DNA of 64,000 nucleotides from Alistipes provencensis (lineage in GTDB: Bacteria; Bacteroidota; Bacteroidia; Bacteroidales; Rikenellaceae): the NCBI RefSeq assembly GCF_900083545.1, contig NZ_LT559262.1, forward strand, positions 3,724,834 to 3,788,833, given 5' to 3'. The notes under the pieces are model-generated. The model did not search any database. It was not told the DNA's origin and saw only the letters and a program-made list of their open reading frames with translations. Positions within the stretch are counted from its first letter, which is position 1, and every line of letters starts with the position of its first letter. Made by a program: the position numbers and the translations under genes. This document shows positions 17,828 through 25,724 of this stretch, one piece after another.

Positions 17828-18850
17828 ATGGATATTACAATTCTCGGCATCGAATCTTCGTGCGACGACACCTCGGCGGCCGTGCTGCGCAACAACGTGC
17901 TGCTGTCGAACGTCATCGCCTCCCAAGCCGTGCATGTCAAATACGGCGGCGTGATCCCCGAACTGGCCTCACGGGCCCATCAGCAGAACATCATCCCCGT
18001 CGTGGACACGGCGCTCCGGGAGGCCGGGATCGACGCTTCGCAACTGGACGCCATCGCCTTCACGCGCGGCCCCGGACTGGTCGGTTCGCTGCTGGTGGGC
18101 GTGTCGTTCACCAAGGGGCTTTCGCTGGCCCGCAACATCCCGATGGTCGAGGTCAACCACCTGCAGGGACACATCCTCTCGCACTTCATCGACCTGCCCG
18201 ACCGCGCACTGCCCCACCCCGCGTTCCCGTTCCTGTGCCTGCTGGTCAGCGGCGGCCACACGCAGATCGTGCGCGTGGACTCCCCCTTGGAAATGGAGAT
18301 CATCGGCACGACGATCGACGACGCCGCGGGCGAAGCTTTCGACAAGTGCGCCAAGGTGATGGGGCTCCCCTACCCGGGCGGCCCGGTGATCGACCGTCTG
18401 GCCAAGGAGGGCGACCCCAAGGCGTTCCGCTTCGCACGTCCCCGCGTCGAGGGCTACGACTATTCGTTCTCGGGGTTGAAAACCTCGTTCCTCTACACGC
18501 TGCGCGACGCCGTGGCCGCGGACCCCGATTTCATCGAGCGGCACAAGGCCGACCTCTGCGCCTCGCTGCAATCCACCATCGTCGAGATCCTGCTGGACAA
18601 GCTCGTCCGCGCCTCGAAGGAGACCGGCATCCGCGACATCGCCATTGCAGGCGGCGTCTCGGCCAATTCGGGCCTCCGCAACGGCGTCGCCGAAGCGGGC
18701 CGCCGCCGGGGTTGGCGAACCTTCATCCCGGAGTTCAAGTTCACGACCGACAACGCCGCGATGATCGCCATGGCGGGGTACTACCGCTACCGCGAGAACG
18801 AATTCGCCGCCCTCGACGTCTCGCCCGTGGCGCGGCTCGAGGAGCTCTGA
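17828..18850 (+). CDS. tsaD: tRNA N6-adenosine threonylcarbamoyltransferase
   Basis: Transfers the threonylcarbamoyl group to A37 of ANN-decoding tRNAs (t6A), with TsaB and TsaE. N-terminal ILGIESSCDDTSAAVL is the Kae1/TsaD signature, and the metal ligands His111 and His115 lie in NHLQGHILSHF. The ATP-binding residues are seen in LVSGGHTQIV, AGEAFDKCAKVMGLPYPGGP and AGGVSANSGLRN. Length 340 aa is typical. It is divergent from the TamB-like gene with a 61-base gap. Confidence 0.97.
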   Translation: MDITILGIESSCDDTSAAVLRNNVLLSNVIASQAVHVKYGGVIPELASRAHQQNIIPVVDTALREAGIDASQLDAIAFTRGPGLVGSLLVGVSFTKGLSLARNIPMVEVNHLQGHILSHFIDLPDRALPHPAFPFLCLLVSGGHTQIVRVDSPLEMEIIGTTIDDAAGEAFDKCAKVMGLPYPGGPVIDRLAKEGDPKAFRFARPRVEGYDYSFSGLKTSFLYTLRDAVAADPDFIERHKADLCASLQSTIVEILLDKLVRASKETGIRDIAIAGGVSANSGLRNGVAEAGRRRGWRTFIPEFKFTTDNAAMIAMAGYYRYRENEFAALDVSPVARLEEL

Positions 18851-18882
18851 CGCTCAAACCACCCGCCGTTTCAGCGCGGATA

Positions 18883-18899
18883 AACAGTAGTCCGCGTTC
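18883..18899 (+). repeat. 17-bp direct repeat, left copy
   Basis: AACAGTAGTCCGCGTTC, identical to 19173-19189. The two copies bracket the candidate structured RNA. Confidence 0.7.
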
Positions 18900-18965
18900 A
18901 TTTGCGAAAGAGCCTTTTTTATCCCCCAAAACGTCCGGATGCGCAGGCATTCGGATTTTTTTGTC

Positions 18966-18973
18966 TATATTTG
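18966..18973 (+). promoter_or_regulatory. -7 box preceding the candidate RNA
   Basis: TATATTTG matches TAnnTTTG. It is followed by no plausible reading frame. No clear TTTG lies 19 bases upstream, so only the -7 element is supported. Confidence 0.45.
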
Positions 18974-18974
18974 C

Positions 18975-19172
18975 ATTACGTCCGCAATAGCGGGCCGCTT
19001 GACAGTGTTGGAAATCTGGTAAATTTTATTGACCCTGTTAAGCACATATTCCTGCTGTTACGGCGCGCCTGCGCCGGGACTGGCATGGGATATGATCCTA
19101 CGTCACAACGGCGCGGGCTATATGTGCTTATTTTGGTCAAGGGTTTACCAGAACCTCCAACGGAAATAATGC
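18975..19172 (+). ncRNA. Candidate structured RNA, long interrupted hairpin (6S-like shape)
   Basis: A gene-free stretch that folds into one rod: GTTGG 19007-19011 pairs with CCAAC 19158-19162; TCTGGTAAA 19015-19023 with TTTACCAGA 19145-19153; TTGACC 19030-19035 with GGTCAA 19136-19141; and AAGCACATAT 19041-19050 with ATATGTGCTT 19121-19130. All are perfect, nested and separated by small internal loops. The apical 70 bases hold a CGGCGC/GCGCCG hairpin or an alternative pairing to GGCGCGGG. A -7 box lies just upstream. A long rod with an open middle and about 200 nt recalls 6S RNA, but I recognise no 6S sequence signature, so the identity is inference. A weak 92-codon frame across it has no homologous look. 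Confidence 0.5.
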
Positions 19173-19189
19173 AACAGTAGTCCGCGTTC
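19173..19189 (+). repeat. 17-bp direct repeat, right copy
   Basis: AACAGTAGTCCGCGTTC, identical to 18883-18899, 290 bases away. The flanking bases differ. Confidence 0.7.
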
Positions 19190-19249
19190 GTTTTCGGGTA
19201 TCATCGGACGGGCGCGGAGGGAATATGACCGCAAAATCGACACGACGCC

Positions 19250-19534
19250 ATGAGCATGACAAAGGAACCCACCCGCGAACGCAACCTCGAAGACTGGAAA
19301 CGCCTCGAACAGATCATCGACGAATCGGGGCTTTCGGTCAACGCCTTCGCCCGCCGTATCGGACTGCCGCGGGGCGAGAACCTCTACCAGATCCGGCGCG
19401 GCAACAACGGCATCAGCCGCGACTTGGCCCTGCGTATCCACGCCTGTTTTCCGCAATACGGCATCGGCTGGATAATCACCGGGGAGAAGGACACGCCGCC
19501 CGTCCTCCACGCGCCCTACCCCGGCTGGCTATGA
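19250..19534 (+). CDS. Small helix-turn-helix protein (Xre/phage repressor-like)
   Basis: 94-aa protein (92 from the second ATG at 19256) that is almost only a DNA-binding domain: LEQIIDESGLSVNAFARRIG, then NLYQIRRGNNGISRDLALRI, a lambda-repressor-like five-helix fold, ending GIGWIITGEKD as in phage-type repressors where a peptidase or multimerisation domain would follow. Here the protein stops shortly after. It could be a stand-alone regulator or a truncated repressor. No target gene is adjacent on its strand; a bidirectional terminator starts at its stop codon. Confidence 0.75.
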   Translation: MSMTKEPTRERNLEDWKRLEQIIDESGLSVNAFARRIGLPRGENLYQIRRGNNGISRDLALRIHACFPQYGIGWIITGEKDTPPVLHAPYPGWL

Positions 19535-19570
19535 AAAACCCTCCCGGCCATGGGGTCGGGAGGGTTTTTC
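19533..19570. terminator. Bidirectional intrinsic terminator
   Basis: Perfect 14-bp stem GAAAAACCCTCCCG / CGGGAGGGTTTTTC with a 10-base loop, between the small HTH gene (+) and the flavin oxidoreductase gene (-). The 5' arm overlaps the HTH gene's stop codon. Confidence 0.9.
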
Positions 19571-19588
19571 GTTTCGTTTCGGCAGTGA

Positions 19589-20683
19589 CTATTTCACACC
19601 GAATAGTTTGTCTTTCAAGGAGAATGCTTCATATTCGGCCCGCAGCGAGGCCATCAGGTCCCGCACCGACTGGATCTTATCGGCCCGCCAAGCGTTCGCA
19701 CCGCAGAAGGCGTAGCCGTTGCGGAGCTTGCCCTTGAAAGCGTTGTAGAGCGCCAGCATGATGCAATAGGGGCTGTGCGTCACGTCGCAGGTCTTGATGC
19801 AGTCGAACGGGCAGTTCTTCGGGCGTTTCAGCCCCTCTTTCACCCGGTCGAGGAACGAGTTGTGGATGGCCCGGCCCGGCATGCCGACGGGGCTCTGGAT
19901 GATCTCGATATCCTCCTCGTGAGCCTCGATGTAGCTCTGCTTGAAAGCCGGATCGGCATCGCACTCCTCGGTGGTGACGAAGCGCGTACCCATCTGGACG
20001 CCGTCGGCGCCCAGCTCCATGATGCGATAGATGTCCTCGCCCGTGTAGATGCCGCCGCCGGCGATCACCGGAATGCGGCAGTCGTGCTCACGCTCGAAAG
20101 CGCGGACCTCGGCGACGATCTCCGGGACGAGCGTCTCGAGCGAGTAGTGCTCGTCGGTGATCTGGTCGGCCTTGTAACCCAAGTGGCCGCCCGCCTTGGG
20201 GCCCTCGACGACGATGGCGTCGGGAATATACTTGTACTCCGCGAACCATTTCTGGCACAGCACCTTCGCGGCGCGTGCCGACGAAACGATCGGGGCCAGC
20301 TTGGTCTTGGCCCCCTCGGTCAGGAACGACGGCAGGTTGAGCGGCAGCCCGGCGCCCGAGAAGATGATGTCGGCTTTCTCGGCGATGGCGGTCTTCACCA
20401 TGTCGGCGAAGTTCGACATGGCGACCATGACGTTGACGCCGATGATGCCGCGCGTGGCTTCGCGGGCCTTGCGGAGCTCCTCTTTCAGCCCCCAGACCGA
20501 GGCCGCGCGGTAGTCCTTCGAATAGTTGTTATAGATCACCCCGAGGCCCGCCGACGAGATAACGCCGACGCCGCCCTGATTGGCCACGGCCGAAGCCAGA
20601 CCCGCGAGGGATACGCCTACGCCCATGCCGCCCTGAACGACGGGCATCGAGGCGCATAAATTTCCGATTTTCAGTGATTTCAT
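19589..20683 (-). CDS. NAD(P)H-dependent flavin oxidoreductase, nitronate monooxygenase/FabK-like
   Basis: FMN TIM-barrel enzyme of the 2-nitropropane dioxygenase/FabK superfamily. The start MKSLKIGNLCASMPVVQGGM and GVGVSLAGLASAVANQGGVG give the N-terminal FMN/substrate signature; GGHLGYKADQ, IAGGGIYTGEDIYRIMELGA and DGVQMGTRFVTTEECDADP form the phosphate-binding end. A Cys-rich C-terminal part (NCPFDCIKTCDVTHSPYC) is shared by a Bacteroidetes/Clostridia subgroup. I chose the ATG at 20683; the longer frame to 20764 has no family support. 364 aa. Whether it is an enoyl-ACP reductase or oxidises nitroalkanes cannot be told from sequence alone. Confidence 0.85.
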   Translation of the reverse strand: MKSLKIGNLCASMPVVQGGMGVGVSLAGLASAVANQGGVGVISSAGLGVIYNNYSKDYRAASVWGLKEELRKAREATRGIIGVNVMVAMSNFADMVKTAIAEKADIIFSGAGLPLNLPSFLTEGAKTKLAPIVSSARAAKVLCQKWFAEYKYIPDAIVVEGPKAGGHLGYKADQITDEHYSLETLVPEIVAEVRAFEREHDCRIPVIAGGGIYTGEDIYRIMELGADGVQMGTRFVTTEECDADPAFKQSYIEAHEEDIEIIQSPVGMPGRAIHNSFLDRVKEGLKRPKNCPFDCIKTCDVTHSPYCIMLALYNAFKGKLRNGYAFCGANAWRADKIQSVRDLMASLRAEYEAFSLKDKLFGVK

Positions 20684-20855
20684 TCCGTTTATTGTCAAAA
20701 TTCGGTTATATAACCGGGGAACAAGGTACGGAAAATCGGGTCGGTTGGTTCCGCACGGGAACATATTTAACGCAGGCTTAACGCAGGACGGGGTCCGGAC
20801 GGCATCGGTTCGCCCCCGCGCTTCCCATCCGGCGGGGCGCCCCGCCGTCTGCCGC

Positions 20856-22379
20856 TCACAGAAACCGCACGCCCCGGACCCGCTTTTGGCCCCGGCCCGC
20901 GGCCTCGCGTTCGACGATGCCCGTCACCACGTCGGCGGCGTCGTGCCAGCGGTTGGCGCGGAATTTCCGGCGGTAGGTCGTCAGGTGAGCGTACAGCTCG
21001 GGCCAGCGGAGGTTCCAGCCCCGGGGCCAGCGCACGAGGTGCAGGGCCGTGGCCGAGTTGGAGAGGATGCGGGCCTCCTTGTTGGCGCTCTGGTGAAACC
21101 ACTCGATCCTCACGCCCGGCGCCAGCGCCTGCACCGCCCGGGCGAAGCCGCGGCCGCCGTTGTTGCTCTCGATGGCCGCCTGCCGCGTGTCGGAGCGCAC
21201 GAGCATATCCCCCACCAGCGGTTCGGTCGTCTCCATCGGTTCGCGCGAGTAGACCGCATCGGTGACATAGATCACCCCGTCGGCGTCGACGGCATAGCAG
21301 AGCGAGCAGAGGTAGTCGTCGCCCGTGTCGGCCGTATCGGTGTAGTTGGCGCGGCGGACGATCTCGCGGGGCAGGTCGTCGTACTCGGCGAAATTCAGCC
21401 CGTACAGCAGTCCTTCGCGGGACGAGGGATGCCCCTGATACATCGCCTCGAACTGCAGAGGGTCCAGCCGCCGCTTGGCGGCCAGCAGCGAAGCGCCGTG
21501 CTGCTCCTCCCACAGCGCCTCGCCGGGCTGCCGGGGATCGACCTCCGTAGGCGGGCCGTTTTTCAGGGCCTCGAAATTGAGGTGCAGCCACCTGTCGGCG
21601 GACAGACACTCCAACTGCGACCACGCGCGCAGCTCCTCGACCGGTTCGCGGGCCGCGAGGGTGCCGATGAGGTCCTCCTCGTGCCAGCGGGTGAAGACGA
21701 TCAGTTCACGCGAGGCGTTGTGCATACGAGTCCTCACGACGGAGGTGTACCACTCCCAGCAGTTGCCGCGGATCAGGGGCGAATTGGCCTCAAGCGCGTC
21801 TTTATATAAATCGTCCAAAACGAAGCAGTCCACGCGGTTGCCCGTCAGCGACCCCTCGCGCCCGACGGAGAGCAGTCCGCCCCGGCGGCCGATGATCTCG
21901 ACCTCGTCGGCGGTGCGGATATAGCCCGGAGGTTTGGCCCCCTGCTTGATGGAGGTGTCGGGGAAAAAGGCGGCGTACTCCTGCGATTCGAGGATGCGCT
22001 GCACGCGGCGGTTGAACTTCGAGGCCAGCGACCCCGAATAGGAGGCGATGGCGACCCGCAGGTCGGGATCGAGCCCCAGCACATAGGCCGGGAGCAGGGT
22101 CGTGGCCCCGACGCTCTTGCCGTGCTGGGGCGGCATGGTGACGATCAGCCGCCGGATGCGTCCTGCGGCAAAGGCCTCCAGCACACGGTAATAGGCCCGG
22201 TGGAAGGGTTGCAGTTCGAGAAAGGGATAGACCCCGAGGGCGAAGTCGGCAAAGGCAGGCGGCGCGGCGGCAGGCGGCTTTTCGGAATACGGCACCTCCT
22301 CCGGAGACGCCGGCCCGCAGGTCATAAAAACCTCTGCGGAAGGCATTTCCGCAGAGGCAGGTTCGGTTGTTTTAACCAT
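20856..22379 (-). CDS. Phage terminase large subunit (orphan)
   Basis: DNA-packaging motor protein: ATPase plus headful nuclease. Walker A MPPQHGKS at residues 82-89, Walker B CFVLDD at 185-190, FTRWHEEDLIG (coupling region) near 229, and an RNase H-like nuclease domain with acidic motifs YAVDADG (362-368), Glu404 in IESNNGGRGFA and HDAAD at 479-483. All catalytic positions look intact and 507 aa is full length. Yet no portal, capsid, tail or small terminase gene follows; the next gene downstream is a flavin oxidoreductase. It trails a 95-aa gene on the same strand and lies opposite a LexA-like repressor, so the three look like a phage-derived island. Confidence 0.88.
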   Translation of the reverse strand: MVKTTEPASAEMPSAEVFMTCGPASPEEVPYSEKPPAAAPPAFADFALGVYPFLELQPFHRAYYRVLEAFAAGRIRRLIVTMPPQHGKSVGATTLLPAYVLGLDPDLRVAIASYSGSLASKFNRRVQRILESQEYAAFFPDTSIKQGAKPPGYIRTADEVEIIGRRGGLLSVGREGSLTGNRVDCFVLDDLYKDALEANSPLIRGNCWEWYTSVVRTRMHNASRELIVFTRWHEEDLIGTLAAREPVEELRAWSQLECLSADRWLHLNFEALKNGPPTEVDPRQPGEALWEEQHGASLLAAKRRLDPLQFEAMYQGHPSSREGLLYGLNFAEYDDLPREIVRRANYTDTADTGDDYLCSLCYAVDADGVIYVTDAVYSREPMETTEPLVGDMLVRSDTRQAAIESNNGGRGFARAVQALAPGVRIEWFHQSANKEARILSNSATALHLVRWPRGWNLRWPELYAHLTTYRRKFRANRWHDAADVVTGIVEREAAGRGQKRVRGVRFL

Positions 22380-22500
22380 TGTGTAAAATAGTTGGTGAAA
22401 GAAAAACCCATGCGCGGCGCCGCGGCGGGCAGGTTTTTTGCGGGTAGCGCTCCGGCGGCAGCGCCGTGCCGGGAAAGGAGGGCCGGAGCGCGGCGGAGCG

Positions 22501-22788
22501 TCAGAGATACGCCCGCAGCTCGGAGAACGAGAAGTCGTTGAGCACCTCGCCGCCGTCGTCCGTGGTGTGGAACTCCCACCACACGGGCACCAGATCGGCG
22601 ATCGTGTCCCGGTCGCCTTCGGGCAGGCGCTCGCGCCGCCGGTAGACGATCACCGAGGCCGTCAGCCGGCACTCCGTGTCGCCGAAGGGAAACGTGAGCG
22701 AACCCGAAAAGTAACTTCCGCCCCCGACGGCCTCCGCAAGACGCGCGGCCACTTCAAGGTAAAGTTCCGATGAAACCGAATAGATCAT
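22501..22788 (-). CDS. Conserved hypothetical protein of the terminase island
   Basis: 95-aa soluble protein with no recognised domain. It is mixed alpha/beta: an N-terminal helix (ELYLEVAARLAEAV), two beta strands (GSLTFPFGDTECRLTASVIV), then IADLVPVWWEFHTTDDGGEV and a final helix FSFSELRAYL. The WWEFHTT-D-GEV-NDFSFSEL block resembles small proteins I have seen beside Bacteroides accessory genes, but no function is known. It is the first gene of the leftward unit with the terminase (121-base gap) and is divergent from the repressor, so probably under its control. Confidence 0.7.
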   Translation of the reverse strand: MIYSVSSELYLEVAARLAEAVGGGSYFSGSLTFPFGDTECRLTASVIVYRRRERLPEGDRDTIADLVPVWWEFHTTDDGGEVLNDFSFSELRAYL

Positions 22789-22817
22789 TGATTATGAACC
22801 GATTTTTTGCAAAAGAA

Positions 22818-22848
22818 TTTGCAGATGAAAATAAATTGTTTAACTTTG
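22818..22848 (+). promoter_or_regulatory. Promoter of the LexA-like repressor gene
   Basis: TTTG (22818-22821), exactly 19 bases, TAACTTTG (22841-22848): a perfect Bacteroidetes promoter. Transcription would begin near 22855, giving a leader of about 75 bases that contains both candidate operators. Confidence 0.75.
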
Positions 22849-22863
22849 CAGCACAAAGATAAG

Positions 22864-22903
22864 TTCAAATATTGAATCTACAATACAAAAGTACAAATAT
22901 TTG
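22864..22903 (+). promoter_or_regulatory. Candidate repressor operators
   Basis: Two AT-rich dyads: TTCAAATATTGAA (22864-22876; half-sites TTCAA/TTGAA) and the perfect palindrome CAAATATTTG (22894-22903), centres about 29 bases apart. They lie just downstream of the repressor's own promoter and upstream of the divergent small gene, where a lambda-like repressor would bind. Confidence 0.5.
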
Positions 22904-22929
22904 ATATCAATAATTCCAATAAGAAAGCC

Positions 22930-23601
22930 ATGAACGGACGGGTGAAACTGATACGCAAACAACTCGAGATGACGCAAGAACAGCTGGCACAGCGACTTGG
23001 CATCGGGAAAGCGGCGCTCTCGATGATCGAGACCGGCAAGGCGGGACTCTCGACCCGCAACCGCAACATACTGGTTCAGGAATTGAACGTCAATCCCGAG
23101 TGGCTCGAAACCGGGAAAGGCAACATGTTCAACGCCGAACCCGACCTGACGGCCTACATGCACCGCACGGACAATTCGCTGCCGCTGCAGAGCGTGCCCC
23201 TCTACTCGATCGAGGGCACGGCGGGGCTGGTGCCGCTGTTCTCGGACCGGGTGCAGACCAAACCCGTCAATTTCATCCACATCCCCAACCTCCCGAAATG
23301 CGACGGGGCCATTTATATCGTCGGGGACTCGATGTACCCGCTGCTGAAAAGCGGCGACATCGTGCTTTACAAACAGTTGCACGACATCGACGACATCTTC
23401 TGGGGGGACATGTACCTGCTGTCGATCGACATCGACGGCGAAGAGTATGTGACGGTGAAATACATCCAGAAATCCGACCGCGAGGGCTATGTGAAGCTCG
23501 TGAGCCAGAACGTCCACCACGCCGACAAAGAGGTGGAGATCGCACGCATCCGCGCCATCGCGCTCGTAAAGGCAAGTATCAGGATGAACTCCATAAGGTA
23601 A
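22930..23601 (+). CDS. LexA/CI-like repressor: Xre HTH plus S24 peptidase domain
   Basis: Phage-type repressor. N-terminal helix-turn-helix at residues 12-40 (QLEMTQEQLAQRLGIGKAAL, then SMIETGKAGLS), linker, and a C-terminal S24 domain with catalytic Ser134 in VGDSMYPLLKSGD and Lys177 in YVTVKYIQ. An Ala98-Gly99 bond in EGTAGLVPLF sits where LexA/CI-type proteins self-cleave, so inactivation after DNA damage is plausible. 223 aa. It is divergent from the small gene/terminase unit and has its own consensus promoter and dyads. A 15-bp hairpin follows the gene. Confidence 0.9.
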   Translation: MNGRVKLIRKQLEMTQEQLAQRLGIGKAALSMIETGKAGLSTRNRNILVQELNVNPEWLETGKGNMFNAEPDLTAYMHRTDNSLPLQSVPLYSIEGTAGLVPLFSDRVQTKPVNFIHIPNLPKCDGAIYIVGDSMYPLLKSGDIVLYKQLHDIDDIFWGDMYLLSIDIDGEEYVTVKYIQKSDREGYVKLVSQNVHHADKEVEIARIRAIALVKASIRMNSIR

Positions 23602-23643
23602 GGTACAAGCAAAAGAACGAATAAGTGCCATCGGCACACGACT

Positions 23644-23689
23644 GAAAAGCAGGAACATGCGTGCAAGCACGGCAATGTTCCTGCTTTTC
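23644..23689 (+). terminator. Possible terminator hairpin after the repressor gene
   Basis: 15-bp perfect inverted repeat GAAAAGCAGGAACAT / ATGTTCCTGCTTTTC, 42 bases after the repressor stop. It ends in CTTTTC rather than a long T-run, so termination is inferred. Confidence 0.5.
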
Positions 23690-23956
23690 GGTTGTCCCGC
23701 CCGCGGTGTTCGTCCTTTTGCCGCCGCCCGCATGGAAAAGGCGAAGCGGCGCGAAACGAATGTGGAGCGGAGCGAGCCAATTCAACGCGATTTTTTACTG
23801 CCGCCGCCGGGATGGAGTCGCCGAAGCGACACGCAATGAAATGAAGCGAAGCGAGGCAATTCCCAAACAACTCCCCCTCTATCCCTCTCCGACCGCCATA
23901 CTCCCCTCCCGGACAATTATTTCCGATTTTGGTGAACCAATTCCGGATTTTTTCAC

Positions 23957-23964
23957 TATCTTTG
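23957..23964 (+). promoter_or_regulatory. -7 box of the kduI-kduD promoter
   Basis: TATCTTTG matches TAnnTTTG. The nearest TTTG (23928-23931) is 25 bases upstream, longer than the usual 19, so the -33 element is uncertain. Confidence 0.45.
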
Positions 23965-24050
23965 CAAGGATGGAATTGGCGAACCAATTTCGAAAATTGA
24001 AGCCAAATCCAGCCGGAAAGACCACAATAAACTAAAATTTAGCGACTTAT

Positions 24051-24893
24051 ATGAAGACCAATTACGAAATCCGCTATGCGGCACATCCCGAGGATGCGAA
24101 AAGCTACGACACGGCGCGCCTGCGCCGCGATTTCCTGATCGAAAAAGTATTCACGGCCGACGAGGTCAACATGGTCTACTCGATGTACGACCGCATGATC
24201 GTCGGCGGCGCGATGCCCGTCGCCGAGACACTCAAGCTCGAGGTCATCGACCCGCTGAAGGCTCCGTTCTTCCTGACCCGCCGCGAGATGGGCATTTTCA
24301 ACGTCGGAGGCCCCGGCGTGGTGAAGGCCGGCGACGCCGTATTCGAACTCGACTACAAGGAGGCCCTCTACCTCGGTTCGGGCGACCGCGAGGTGACGTT
24401 CGAAAGCAAGGACGCCAAGAATCCCGCGAAATTCTATTTCAACTCCACGACGGCCCACCGCAACTACCCCGACAAGAAGGTCACGAAGGCCGACGCCGTG
24501 GTGGCCCACATGGGTTCGCTCGAGGGTTCGAACGACCGCAACATCAACAAGATGATCGTCAATCAGGTGCTGCCGACCTGCCAGTTGCAGATGGGCATGA
24601 CCGAGCTGCTGCCCGGCAGCGTGTGGAACACGATGCCCGCGCATGTGCACTCGCGCCGCATGGAGGCCTATTTCTATTTCGAGGTGCCCGAAGAGCACGC
24701 CGTATGCCACCTGATGGGCGAGGTCGACGAGACGCGCCATATCTGGATGAAGGGCGATCAGGCCGTGCTGTCGCCCGAATGGTCGATCCACAGCGCCGCC
24801 GCGACCCACAACTACACGTTCATCTGGGGCATGGGCGGCGAGAACCTCGACTACGGCGACCAAGATTTTTCGAAAATTACGGATTTAAAGTAA
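24051..24893 (+). CDS. kduI: 5-dehydro-4-deoxy-D-glucuronate isomerase
   Basis: Isomerises 5-keto-4-deoxyuronate (from pectin- or GAG-derived unsaturated uronates) to 2,5-diketo-3-deoxygluconate, EC 5.3.1.17. It is a cupin with the zinc ligands His198, His200 and Glu205 in AHVHSRRMEAYFYFEV and His247 in WSIHSAA, all at the positions of the E. coli enzyme. 280 aa, standard length. It is followed 16 bases later by kduD, the next enzyme, so they form an operon. No uronate lyase or KDG kinase/aldolase gene lies in the window. Confidence 0.96.
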   Translation: MKTNYEIRYAAHPEDAKSYDTARLRRDFLIEKVFTADEVNMVYSMYDRMIVGGAMPVAETLKLEVIDPLKAPFFLTRREMGIFNVGGPGVVKAGDAVFELDYKEALYLGSGDREVTFESKDAKNPAKFYFNSTTAHRNYPDKKVTKADAVVAHMGSLEGSNDRNINKMIVNQVLPTCQLQMGMTELLPGSVWNTMPAHVHSRRMEAYFYFEVPEEHAVCHLMGEVDETRHIWMKGDQAVLSPEWSIHSAAATHNYTFIWGMGGENLDYGDQDFSKITDLK

Positions 24894-24909
24894 CAAATTC
24901 AATAAGACA

Positions 24910-25704
24910 ATGGTAAATTTTTCACTGGAAGGTAAGGTAGCGCTCGTGACGGGCGCCTCTTACGGCATCGGATTCGCGCTGGCGACGGCTTTCGCACGTC
25001 AGGGCGCAAAGATCGTTTTCAACGACATCAAACAGGAATTGGTAGACAAGGGTCTGGCCGCTTACAAGGCCGAGGGCATCGAGGCCAAAGGCTACGTCTG
25101 CGACGTGACCAACGAGGAGCAGGTGAACGCCATGGTGGCGCAGATCGAAAAGGAGGTCGGCGTGGTGGACATCCTCGTCAACAACGCCGGAATCATCAAG
25201 CGCATCCCGATGGTCGAAATGACCGCCGCGGAGTTCCGTCAGGTGATCGACATCGACCTCAACGGTCCCTTCATCGTGTCGAAAGCCGTCATCCCCTCGA
25301 TGATCAAAAAGGGCAAGGGCAAGATCATCAACATCTGCTCGATGATGTCCGAACTGGGCCGCGAGACCGTGTCGGCATACGCCGCAGCCAAGGGCGGCCT
25401 GAAGATGCTGACCCGCAACATCGCTTCGGAGTACGGCGAATACAACATCCAGTGCAACGGCATCGGCCCGGGCTACATCGCAACGCCCCAGACCGCGCCG
25501 CTGCGCGAGCGTCAGGCCGACGGTTCGCGCCATCCGTTCGACTCGTTCATCGTGGCCAAAACCCCCGCGGCACGCTGGGGAACGCCCGAAGACCTGATGG
25601 GTCCCGCCGTATTCCTTGCGTCGGACGCCTCGGATTTCGTCAACGGCCACATTCTCTATGTGGACGGCGGTATTCTGGCCTACATCGGCAAGCAGCCGCA
25701 GTAA
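24910..25704 (+). CDS. kduD: 2-dehydro-3-deoxy-D-gluconate 5-dehydrogenase (SDR)
   Basis: Reduces 2,5-diketo-3-deoxygluconate to KDG with NADH, the step after KduI. Short-chain dehydrogenase features are complete: TGASYGIG at 14-21, NNAG at 91-94, catalytic Ser144 (NICSMMSE), Tyr157 and Lys161 (YAAAK), and the C-terminal NGHILYVDGG. 264 aa. The family also includes gluconate 5-dehydrogenases; adjacency to kduI decides for KduD. A strong terminator lies 21 bases beyond the stop. Confidence 0.93.
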   Translation: MVNFSLEGKVALVTGASYGIGFALATAFARQGAKIVFNDIKQELVDKGLAAYKAEGIEAKGYVCDVTNEEQVNAMVAQIEKEVGVVDILVNNAGIIKRIPMVEMTAAEFRQVIDIDLNGPFIVSKAVIPSMIKKGKGKIINICSMMSELGRETVSAYAAAKGGLKMLTRNIASEYGEYNIQCNGIGPGYIATPQTAPLRERQADGSRHPFDSFIVAKTPAARWGTPEDLMGPAVFLASDASDFVNGHILYVDGGILAYIGKQPQ

Positions 25705-25724
25705 AAGAACACCCGTATATAAAG

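Larger units (their letters stand above)
23602..24050. other. Intergenic region with a hairpin and the kduI promoter
   Basis: 449 bases without a convincing gene. It holds a 15-bp perfect hairpin (GAAAAGCAGGAACAT 23644-23658 with 23675-23689, whose loop contains GTGC/GCAC), which may end the repressor transcript although it lacks a T-run. A purine-rich stretch with repeated GAAGCG/GAGCGA words covers 23735-23860, and a -7 box TATCTTTG lies at 23957-23964 about 87 bases before kduI. Confidence 0.6.

Noticed and set aside
17767..17940. Upstream extension of the TamB-like gene to 17940
   Set aside because: It overlaps the start of divergent tsaD and the TamB -7 box; the signal-anchor begins right after the ATG at 17766.
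18902..19180. 92-codon open frame between tsaD and the small HTH gene
   Set aside because: No domain-like features, and the same stretch folds into nested perfect stems, which explains the sequence better as a structured RNA or element.
18883..19189. The 17-bp direct repeats as attachment sites of an integrated element
   Set aside because: The interval is only about 300 bases with no integrase or transposase, and no tRNA overlaps; kept only as an unexplained repeat.
23657..24035. Short open frames in the gap between the repressor gene and kduI
   Set aside because: They overlap each other, lack any domain or signal, and cover a hairpin and purine-rich low-complexity DNA.
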